From assembly GCA_938008665.1 (NCBI GenBank), contig CALLKA010000169.1, forward strand, positions 1 to 8,938: a DNA stretch of 8,938 nt. Reading direction: 5' to 3'. The position numbers and the translations under genes are program-made. Origin of the DNA: an uncultured Bacteroidota bacterium. GTDB lineage: Bacteria > Bacteroidota > Bacteroidia > Chitinophagales > Chitinophagaceae. Below are positions 1 through 4,296 of the stretch, one piece after another. The notes under the pieces were generated by a model. That model saw only the letters and a program-made list of their open reading frames with translations, had not been told where the DNA came from and did no database searches. Numbering within the stretch: the stretch's first letter is position 1; the number at the start of each line of letters is the position of its first letter.

Positions 1-241
1 TTGCACGAGCAGCAATTACATTTTGCAAAGTAGTTTGTTCGAAACTTGCTTCCCCTTTTACAGCGGCAACTAAATTTGGAATCAAATCCGCTCTGCGTTG
101 GTAATCACTTTGCACATTGTTCCATGCTTGATTAACATTTTCGTCTTGGTTTACTAATCCGTTGTAACCATTACAACCGTACCCAATTAATATAACGAGT
201 ACACCTAAAAAAATGAATAAACCTAAATTTTTGCGTAACAT
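1..241 (-). CDS. lemA: LemA family protein, N-terminal part (3' end outside window)
   Basis: The minus strand from ATG at 241 reads 80 codons and runs off the left edge. The protein starts with a short basic stretch (MLRKN) and one hydrophobic segment at about residues 6-22 (LGLFIFLGVLVILIGYG), which should anchor it in the inner membrane. A Cys at 23 leaves a lipoprotein possible. Residues 29-80 match the LemA core: a region of the type NGLVNQDENVNQAWNNVQ, then YQRRADLIPNLV, then AAVKGEASFEQTTLQNV. The motif YQRRADLIPNLV is diagnostic for the family. LemA proteins are anchored helical-bundle proteins whose molecular role is poorly defined. In many bacteria they sit beside TPM-domain proteins, but that neighbour cannot be seen here. 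The start is chosen because the hydrophobic anchor follows directly. It is transcribed away from the pgk terminator. Confidence 0.9.
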   Translation of the reverse strand, partial: MLRKNLGLFIFLGVLVILIGYGCNGYNGLVNQDENVNQAWNNVQSDYQRRADLIPNLVAAVKGEASFEQTTLQNVIAARA

Positions 242-258
242 AGTTTTGTATTTGTTTG

Positions 259-285
259 TAAAGGTAGTGCAAAGCAGATGCCAAA
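259..285 (-). promoter_or_regulatory. Possible Bacteroidota-type promoter of lemA
   Basis: On the minus strand TACCTTTA (266 to 259) matches the Bacteroidota -7 box TANNTTTG in all but the last base and lies about 17 bases upstream of the lemA ATG. TTTG motifs lie upstream at 285-282 and 273-270, but neither has the usual spacing of about 19-20 bases, so this is a weak call. Confidence 0.3.
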
Positions 286-311
286 CTTATCGTATGACGG
301 AATTACATGAC

Positions 312-340
312 AAAAAAATCCCCCCAGCTAGGCTGAGGGG
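312..340 (-). terminator. Intrinsic terminator after pgk
   Basis: Read on the minus strand, a GC-rich hairpin is followed by A and seven T (319-312). The stem pairs CCCC at 321-324 with GGGG at 337-340 and CAGC at 325-328 with GCTG at 332-335, with a bulged A at 336 and loop TAG. It lies 67 bases beyond the pgk stop, so pgk is the end of its transcript and lemA is separate. Confidence 0.85.
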
Positions 341-407
341 TATAAATTAACTAATTTTTAAGTTTAAAAGGAACGGTTTAACACCATTCTTGAATCCCTA
401 GGCCCGT

Positions 408-1601
408 TTAACCCTTAATTGCGGCAATTCCTGGAAGCGTTTTGCCTTCAAAGTACTCCAACATTGCACCACCCCCTGTACTCACGTAACTTACCTTATC
501 ATTAAAGCCAAACTGGTTAACGGCTGACACACTGTCGCCACCGCCTACCAAACTAAAGGCGCCGTTTTGCGTAGCTTCCGCAACCGCAACCGCAATCGCT
601 TTTGTACCCGCTTGGAAATTTTCCATTTCAAAAACACCCATCGGACCATTCCATAATATTGTTTTACTTGCTAAAATTACTTTGGCAAATTGTTCCCTCG
701 ATTTTTCTCCTACATCCAAACCTTCCCAGCCATCTGGAATTTCACCACTTGCACAGGTTTGGGTATTGGCTGTATTACTAAAATCATCTGCGACCACATT
801 ATCCACTGGCAAATGAATATGCACACCTTTCGCTTTCGCTTTTGCTAAAATTTCAAGGGCCAACGGCATACGATCATCTTCATGAATTGATTTTCCAATT
901 TTACCACCCTGCGCTTTGAAAAAAGTATACGCCATACCACCACCAATAATAATATCAGTAGCACGCTCCAATAAGTTTTCAATAATTAAAATTTTATCAG
1001 ACACTTTTGCGCCACCAATAATGGCAACAAAAGGTTTTTGTGCAGCATGCATTACTTTTTCAGCACTCAATACTTCCCCTTCCATCACTAACCCAAAAGT
1101 CCGGTTGGCTGGAGAAAAGAATTGTGCAATGATCGCTGTTGAAGCGTGTGCACGGTGTGCGGTACCAAATGCATCATTTACATATACATCACCCAACTTG
1201 GATAATTTTTCTGCAAAAGCGACATCGCCTTTTTCTTCTTCTTTATAAAAACGCAAATTCTCTAATAACAACACCTGACCCGCTTGCAAAGCAGCTGCTT
1301 TATCAATAGCTTCTGCACCAATACAATCATTTGCAAATTGCACTTCCACATTTAATAATTTAGACAAGTGTGCAACAATATGTTTTAAAGAATATTTTTC
1401 GGTGGGACCTTCTTTCGGACGGCCTAAGTGACTCATTAAAATTACGCTGCCACCCTCCTTTAAAATTTTTGTAATTGTAGGAATAGTTGCACGCATGCGA
1501 TTGTCGTCGGTAATTTCAAATGCATCATTTAAAGGCACATTAAAATCAACACGGATTAAGGCTTTTTTACCAGCGAATGAAAAATCTTTAAATGAACTCA
1601 T
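408..1601 (-). CDS. pgk: Phosphoglycerate kinase
   Basis: Cytosolic glycolytic enzyme that transfers the phosphate of 1,3-bisphosphoglycerate to ADP, giving 3-phosphoglycerate and ATP. The 397 residues fit the usual bacterial length of about 390-415. Visible family motifs are RVDFNVP (17-23), SHLGRPKEG (57-65), LLLENLRFY (111-119) and GTAHRAHAS (146-154) in the N-terminal substrate domain. GGAKVSDK (196-203), GGGMAYTF (220-227), WNGPMGVFE (317-325), GGGDS (353-357) and STGGGAMLEY (374-383) lie in the nucleotide domain. All expected motifs are present, so it should be active. The start is the ATG directly before SSFKDFSF, the normal N-terminus for the family. No Shine-Dalgarno site is visible. 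It lies 70 bases downstream of gapA on the same strand, but a hairpin terminator lies between them. It therefore needs read-through or its own promoter, for which TAATTTTA at 1632-1625 is a weak candidate. Confidence 0.98.
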   Translation of the reverse strand: MSSFKDFSFAGKKALIRVDFNVPLNDAFEITDDNRMRATIPTITKILKEGGSVILMSHLGRPKEGPTEKYSLKHIVAHLSKLLNVEVQFANDCIGAEAIDKAAALQAGQVLLLENLRFYKEEEKGDVAFAEKLSKLGDVYVNDAFGTAHRAHASTAIIAQFFSPANRTFGLVMEGEVLSAEKVMHAAQKPFVAIIGGAKVSDKILIIENLLERATDIIIGGGMAYTFFKAQGGKIGKSIHEDDRMPLALEILAKAKAKGVHIHLPVDNVVADDFSNTANTQTCASGEIPDGWEGLDVGEKSREQFAKVILASKTILWNGPMGVFEMENFQAGTKAIAVAVAEATQNGAFSLVGGGDSVSAVNQFGFNDKVSYVSTGGGAMLEYFEGKTLPGIAAIKG

Positions 1602-1634
1602 ATTCTTATTTGTTTCTTTTACAATAAAATTAAA

Positions 1635-1658
1635 AATGCCCTCCCGAGGGAAGGCATT
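1635..1658 (-). terminator. Intrinsic terminator (or attenuator) between gapA and pgk
   Basis: AATGCC (1635-1640) pairs with GGCATT (1653-1658), and an inner CCC/GGG can extend the stem. On the minus strand the hairpin is followed by a T-rich tract (TTTTTAATTTTATT). It starts 13 bases after the gapA stop. Its position fits termination after gapA. Partial read-through would still allow gapA-pgk cotranscripts. Confidence 0.7.
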
Positions 1659-1671
1659 GTATAAAAAAATC

Positions 1672-2682
1672 TTACTTTATTTTACTTGCGAAATATTTCA
1701 CCGTACGCACTAGCTGACTCACATAGCTCATTTCATTATCATACCAGCTTACTGTTTTTACCATTTGAACATCACCTTGTGTCATTACTTTAGTTTGTGT
1801 TGCATCAAATAATGAACCGTATGAAATTCCAATAACATCAGAACTTACAATTTCATCTTCGGTGTAACCAAAAGATTCGTTCGCCGCTGCTTTCATCGCT
1901 GCGTTCACTTCCTCAGCAGTTACCTTTTTAGATAAGATGGTCGTTAATTCAGTTAAAGAACCTGTGATTGTTGGAACACGTTGTGCAGATCCATCTAACT
2001 TACCTTTTAAAGAAGGTAAAACCAAACCAATTGCTTTTGCAGCACCTGTACTATTCGGTACAATGTTTGCAGAAGCAGCACGTGCACGACGTAAATCACC
2101 TTTAGGATGTGGACCATCTAAAGTGTTTTGATCATTTGTATAAGCATGCACTGTTAACATTAAACCTGTAACAATACCGAATTTATCTTCTAATACTTTC
2201 GCCATTGGCGCTAAACAGTTCGTGGTACAAGATGCACCAGAGATTACTGTTTCCGTACCATCTAAAATTTCATGGTTGGTATTAAATACCACTGTTTTCA
2301 TATCACCAGTTGCTGGCGCAGAAATCACAACTCTCTTTGCACCTGCTTTAATATGTAATTCAGCTTTTTCTTTATCTGTAAAGAATCCAGTTGATTCAAT
2401 CACAACATCAACACTATGTGCGCCCCAAGGAATTTGCGCTGGATCACGTTGTGCATATATTTTTACCGCGTGGCCATTCACCACTACAGCATCTTCTGTT
2501 GATTTCACATCCGCATCAAAACGACCTTGTGCACTATCATACTTTAATAAATGTGCCAAAACCGCTGGAGAAGTAAGGTCATTGATCGCGACTACCTCGA
2601 TACCTTCCATGTTATAAATTTGGCGGAAAACCAGACGACCAATACGGCCAAATCCATTGATTGCTACTTTAACTGAACTCAT
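1672..2682 (-). CDS. gapA: Glyceraldehyde-3-phosphate dehydrogenase, type I
   Basis: Cytosolic enzyme that oxidises and phosphorylates glyceraldehyde 3-phosphate to 1,3-bisphosphoglycerate with reduction of NAD. That product is the substrate of the neighbouring pgk. The 336 residues are normal length. The Rossmann motif is INGFGRIGRL (8-17). Asp35 in AINDL is the residue typical of NAD rather than NADP preference. The active site is ASCTTNCLAP with catalytic Cys152 and general-base His179 in LTVHAYTND. The phosphate-site region RRARAASANIVP and the C-terminal SWYDNEMSYV block are intact. The start codon lies immediately before SSVKVAINGFGRIG, leaving the usual short N-terminus. A good -7 box lies upstream at 2719-2712. 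The gene looks like the normal glycolytic enzyme, without unusual features. Confidence 0.98.
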   Translation of the reverse strand: MSSVKVAINGFGRIGRLVFRQIYNMEGIEVVAINDLTSPAVLAHLLKYDSAQGRFDADVKSTEDAVVVNGHAVKIYAQRDPAQIPWGAHSVDVVIESTGFFTDKEKAELHIKAGAKRVVISAPATGDMKTVVFNTNHEILDGTETVISGASCTTNCLAPMAKVLEDKFGIVTGLMLTVHAYTNDQNTLDGPHPKGDLRRARAASANIVPNSTGAAKAIGLVLPSLKGKLDGSAQRVPTITGSLTELTTILSKKVTAEEVNAAMKAAANESFGYTEDEIVSSDVIGISYGSLFDATQTKVMTQGDVQMVKTVSWYDNEMSYVSQLVRTVKYFASKIK

Positions 2683-2711
2683 TTTTATCGATTTTAATTG
2701 AATAGGAGATG

Positions 2712-2719
2712 CAAAGGTA
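2712..2719 (-). promoter_or_regulatory. Promoter -7 box of gapA
   Basis: On the minus strand TACCTTTG is a perfect match to the Bacteroidota -7 consensus TANNTTTG and lies 29 bases upstream of the gapA ATG. A TTTG element at -33 with standard spacing is not clear; the nearest candidate is TTTA about 23 bases upstream. Confidence 0.6.
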
Positions 2720-2889
2720 CCATCTTTTTAAAAAATATGGGCTAAATAAGTAAGAATAAATCAACAAAATCAAGGATTTTAAACAAACAACTGGTCGTAT
2801 TGGCGGATAGCGGCAGTTTACCCAAATCCGCATTGGCACTAATTCAAATCCCCTACTGTATTGATATTCATTAAAAAAAGTAAAAATCT
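2720..2889. other. Intergenic stretch without recognisable gene
   Basis: Together with the two flanking promoters this forms the 263-base gap between gapA and tRNA-Glu. I see no ORF of note. The only structure is a 6-bp inverted repeat, GCGGAT at 2803-2808 and ATCCGC at 2826-2831, separated by 17 bases and too loose to interpret. Confidence 0.5.
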
Positions 2890-2921
2890 TTTGGCAGTAA
2901 AGCGTTTGAGACCTATTTTTG
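2890..2921 (+). promoter_or_regulatory. Promoter of tRNA-Glu
   Basis: TTTG at 2890-2893 and TATTTTTG at 2914-2921 match the Bacteroidota -33 (TTTG) and -7 (TANNTTTG) elements with a 20-base spacer, which is normal spacing. The predicted transcript would start roughly 15-20 bases before the mature tRNA at 2946, leaving a short 5' leader for RNase P. Confidence 0.75.
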
Positions 2922-2945
2922 CGACCCTAATAACATAGTGGACAT

Positions 2946-3017
2946 GGAGCGTTCGACTAAGGGTTAGGTCACCTCCCTTTCACGGAGGTAATACGGGTTC
3001 GAATCCCGTACGCTCTA
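2946..3017 (+). tRNA. tRNA-Glu (anticodon UUC)
   Basis: The 72 bases fold as a complete cloverleaf. The acceptor stem is GGAGCGT with ACGCTCT (G-T at the first pair) and discriminator A3017. The D stem is GAC/GTC. The anticodon stem is CCTCC/GGAGG around loop CTTTCAC, giving anticodon TTC. The T stem is ACGGG/CCCGT around TTCGAAT. The CCA end is not fully encoded (A is followed by CAA), which is common in Bacteroidota. It is a single-gene unit between its own promoter and terminator. The 3' end together with the terminator recurs as an exact 31-base copy at 4157-4187. Confidence 0.95.
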
Positions 3018-3045
3018 CAAAGCCTATCACAAAGTGATAGGCTTT
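3015..3045. repeat. 31-base direct repeat, copy 1 (tRNA-Glu 3' end plus terminator)
   Basis: Bases 3015-3045 are identical to 4157-4187. The match begins with the last three bases of tRNA-Glu (CTA), continues through CA and the hairpin, and stops where the T tract starts. The copies are 1142 bases apart and enclose the toxin-antitoxin pair. They may mark an insertion, or they may simply be two copies of the hairpin part of the local repeat family. Confidence 0.85.
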
Positions 3046-3048
3046 TTT
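3020..3048 (+). terminator. Intrinsic terminator of tRNA-Glu
   Basis: A perfect 11-bp stem, AAGCCTATCAC (3020-3030) with GTGATAGGCTT (3034-3044), encloses an AAA triloop and runs into T residues up to 3048. It starts 3 bases after the tRNA discriminator. The same hairpin, without the T tract, recurs at 4162-4186. Confidence 0.9.
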
Positions 3049-3057
3049 AATGCGACA

Positions 3058-3086
3058 CAACGACGAAAGCTCGCTTTCGAGAGTTG
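3058..3086. repeat. Hairpin-forming palindrome
   Basis: CAAC (3058-3061) pairs with GTTG (3083-3086), and CGAAAG (3064-3069) pairs with CTTTCG (3074-3079) around a CTCG loop. A small internal loop lies between the two stems. It sits just upstream of the composite repeat at 3099 and may be a diverged relative. No T tract follows, so it is not a terminator. Confidence 0.55.
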
Positions 3087-3098
3087 GAGAGCGTTAAA

Positions 3099-3184
3099 AA
3101 AGCCAAAAGCAAACGAAGTTTGCTTTTGAAAGGCTTTGGGTAAGGAGCCCTTTTGGGATGACAATGCGCAGCATTGGCAATCCC
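3099..3184. repeat. Composite hairpin repeat, copy A
   Basis: It has three parts. First is a hairpin: AAAGCC (3099-3104) with GGCTTT (3132-3137), inside which AAAAGCAAAC (3105-3114) pairs perfectly with GTTTGCTTTT (3118-3127) around a GAA triloop. Second is a linker, GGGTAAGGAGCCCTTTTGG, with 3135-3156 identical to 3189-3210. Third is a hairpin: GGGAT (3155-3159) with ATCCC (3180-3184) outside, and CAATGC (3162-3167) with GCATTG (3171-3176) around a GCA triloop. Translating this region gives only repetitive low-complexity peptide, so it is non-coding. Confidence 0.85.
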
Positions 3185-3188
3185 GGCA

Positions 3189-3244
3189 TTTGGGTAAGGA
3201 GCCCTTTTGGAATGACGGCGAATGAAATGAGCCGGCAATCCAAA
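3189..3244. repeat. Composite hairpin repeat, copy B (lacks first hairpin)
   Basis: It repeats the linker of copy A exactly for 22 bases (3189-3210) and then forms its own hairpin. TTTGGA (3206-3211) pairs with TCCAAA (3239-3244), and CGGC (3216-3219) pairs with GCCG (3231-3234). The inner bases GAATGAAATGA can pair as G-A, A-G, A-T, T-A around a GAA triloop. The outer stem differs from copy A on both sides in a compensating way, which suggests that the fold is conserved rather than the bases. Confidence 0.8.
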
Positions 3245-3311
3245 GCTTCTTTGAACGTATTTCCCGAAACAATTCCTTAAAAATTATGAAGTATTATGCA
3301 GTTTAAATAAA

Positions 3312-3358
3312 ATACTTACCTTTAGCGTAAGTATCGTAAAACGTTAGTATGATACTTA
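3312..3358. promoter_or_regulatory. Operator and promoter of the higBA pair
   Basis: ATACTTAC (3312-3319) and GTAAGTAT (3327-3334) are a perfect 8-bp inverted repeat with a 7-base spacer. A third half-site, GATACTTA (3351-3358), is the exact reverse complement of TAAGTATC at 3328-3335 and overlaps the higB start codon. TACCTTTA (3317-3324), close to the Bacteroidota -7 box, lies inside the first inverted repeat. A repressor bound there would block initiation. This fits the autorepression by the HTH antitoxin known for HigA-type systems. That HigA binds here is inference. Confidence 0.6.
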
Positions 3359-3630
3359 GTTTTGGAAATAAAGAAACCCTAAAGATTTGGAATGGTGATC
3401 AATCTCTAAAATTACCAATAACCATTCAAGAGGTAGCAAGAAGGAAATTGAGAATGTTACATAGGTCAGAGAACTTAGTGGACTTAACTATCCCGCCTTC
3501 TAACCACTTGGAGAAATTAAAAGGTTATTTGTCAGGATACTACTCCATCAGAATAAACAATAGATGGAGAATTATTTTCATCTGGACTAATGAAAACGCA
3601 GAAGATGTTGAAATTATTGACTACCATTAA
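3349..3630 (+). CDS. higB: HigB-type toxin, RelE/ParE superfamily
   Basis: The 93-residue protein has the length and signature of HigB/GraT toxins. These are ribosome-dependent mRNA endonucleases that cut translated mRNA when free of their antitoxin. The visible signature is GYYSIRINNRWRIIFIW (63-79), containing the conserved GxxSIRxNxxxRIxF pattern of the family. LEKLKGYLSGYY (54-65) is also typical, and the protein ends in VEIIDYH. The conserved Arg and Trp residues are present, so it looks intact. It precedes its antitoxin by 9 bases, and toxin-first order is the hallmark of hig loci. No Shine-Dalgarno site is seen. The start codon overlaps the third operator half-site. It is more AT-rich than gapA and pgk, which fits accessory DNA. 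Confidence 0.88.
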   Translation: MILSFGNKETLKIWNGDQSLKLPITIQEVARRKLRMLHRSENLVDLTIPPSNHLEKLKGYLSGYYSIRINNRWRIIFIWTNENAEDVEIIDYH

Positions 3631-3639
3631 ATAGATACA

Positions 3640-3933
3640 ATGAAAAAATTAAAAAATATTCATCCAGGAGATGTACTAAGGGAAGAGTTTCTAATCCCTT
3701 TAAATGTTACTGCTTACAAGCTTTGTAAAGCAACCCTTATTCCACAAACTAGAATTTCTGAAATACTAAAACGCAATAGAAGTGTTACTGCAGATACTGC
3801 CTTAAGGCTTTCAAAATACTTTGGCAATAGCCCCAATTTCTGGCTGGGCCTTCAAAACGATTTTGATATTGAAGAAGAACTATTACTAAAAGGTTCTGAC
3901 CTAAAGCTTATTAAAAGATATTCGCCGAATTAA
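3640..3933 (+). CDS. higA: HigA-type antitoxin with XRE helix-turn-helix
   Basis: The 97-residue protein matches the HigA antitoxin family: HPGDVLREEFLIPLNV (8-23), then a helix-turn-helix at about residues 24-46 (AYKLCKATLIPQTRISEILKRNR), then the family block SVTADTALRLSKYFGNSPNFWLGLQNDFD (48-76). The N-terminal domain should bind DNA as a dimer and repress its own operon. Neutralisation of HigB is by direct protein contact. It follows higB by 9 bases in the same direction, so the two are surely cotranscribed. The likely operator is the inverted repeat at 3312-3334. No motif is missing. Confidence 0.92.
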   Translation: MKKLKNIHPGDVLREEFLIPLNVTAYKLCKATLIPQTRISEILKRNRSVTADTALRLSKYFGNSPNFWLGLQNDFDIEEELLLKGSDLKLIKRYSPN

Positions 3934-3969
3934 GAAATCACAAATTACTACAATAAAAATAAAATAATC

Positions 3970-4095
3970 ATGGCTTCTACTTTAACAAATAAAACTATGT
4001 GCATTGATGATAGAACTATCTTGTTTACGTATTCTGATGCTGTATATCATTTAGAAGATTTTATAGGGTTAGAAGCTAATTGGAGAAAGCGATAG
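3970..4095 (+). CDS. Small ORF of unknown function downstream of higA
   Basis: ATG at 3970 opens 41 codons (starting MASTLTNKTMCIDDRTILF) and ends with TAG at 4093. TGA and TAA follow in the same frame, giving three stops in a row. It lies 36 bases after the higA stop on the same strand, with no terminator between, so it may be a third member of the operon. I do not recognise the protein. It has no signal peptide or membrane segment and ends WRKR. After the triple stop the same frame continues as a helix-like peptide (IALAAAEKFSKLSPKEA) that runs into the repeat at 4157. The ORF could therefore be the remnant of a longer gene, or spurious. Confidence 0.35.
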   Translation: MASTLTNKTMCIDDRTILFTYSDAVYHLEDFIGLEANWRKR

Positions 4096-4156
4096 TGATA
4101 ACTTAATATCGCCCTCGCAGCAGCAGAAAAGTTCTCCAAACTGTCTCCTAAAGAGG

Positions 4157-4240
4157 CTACAAAGCCTATCACAAAGTGATAGGCTTTGGTTGATGAGCCC
4201 CATTGGGATGACGGCGAAACAAAGTGTAGCCGGCAATCCT
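4157..4240. repeat. Composite hairpin repeat, copy C, including 31-base direct repeat copy 2
   Basis: Bases 4157-4187 are identical to 3015-3045, the tRNA-Glu end and terminator. AAAGCCTATCAC (4162-4172 region) pairs with GTGATAGGCTTT around an AAA triloop. A linker related to that of copies A and B follows (GGTTGATGAGCCCCATTGG). A second hairpin then pairs GGAT (4206-4209) with ATCC (4236-4239) and CGGC (4212-4215) with GCCG (4229-4232). Inside it, ACAAAGT closes another AAA triloop. The first hairpin has no T tract, so it is a poor terminator here. Copy C ends 56 bases before the TonB receptor start. Confidence 0.8.
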
Positions 4241-4281
4241 GGCGGCATAAAACCCCAGAAACAATTATAGAGAATTAACAA

Positions 4282-4289
4282 TAAATTTG
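4282..4289 (+). promoter_or_regulatory. -7 box of the TonB receptor gene
   Basis: TAAATTTG matches the Bacteroidota -7 consensus TANNTTTG exactly and ends 7 bases before the ATG at 4297. Transcription would then begin at or within a few bases of the start codon, giving a leaderless or nearly leaderless mRNA. A -33 TTTG at proper distance is not visible. Confidence 0.45.
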
Positions 4290-4296
4290 CGAAAGT

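Noticed and set aside
2803..2831. Inverted repeat GCGGAT/ATCCGC as a riboswitch or operator
   Set aside because: The stem is only 6 bp with a 17-base loop, far from a gene start, and easily explained by chance.
3058..3245. Regularly spaced repeats suggesting a CRISPR array
   Set aside because: The repeat units differ in length and are themselves palindromic, there are no uniform unique spacers, and no cas gene is present.
3027..3272. Minus-strand ORFs of 63 and 81 codons with repeated FQKGSLPK/SQKGSLPK peptides
   Set aside because: They translate the composite hairpin repeats, the repeated peptide is just the repeated linker, and no start or codon signal supports them.
3015..4187. A complete insertion sequence or integrative element
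   Set aside because: No transposase or integrase frame, no terminal inverted repeats and no target-site duplication are visible. Only the 31-base direct repeat argues for insertion.
4069..4281. Minus-strand ORF of 70 codons
   Set aside because: It covers repeat copy C and its flank and has cysteine-rich, low-information sequence typical of a shadow frame.
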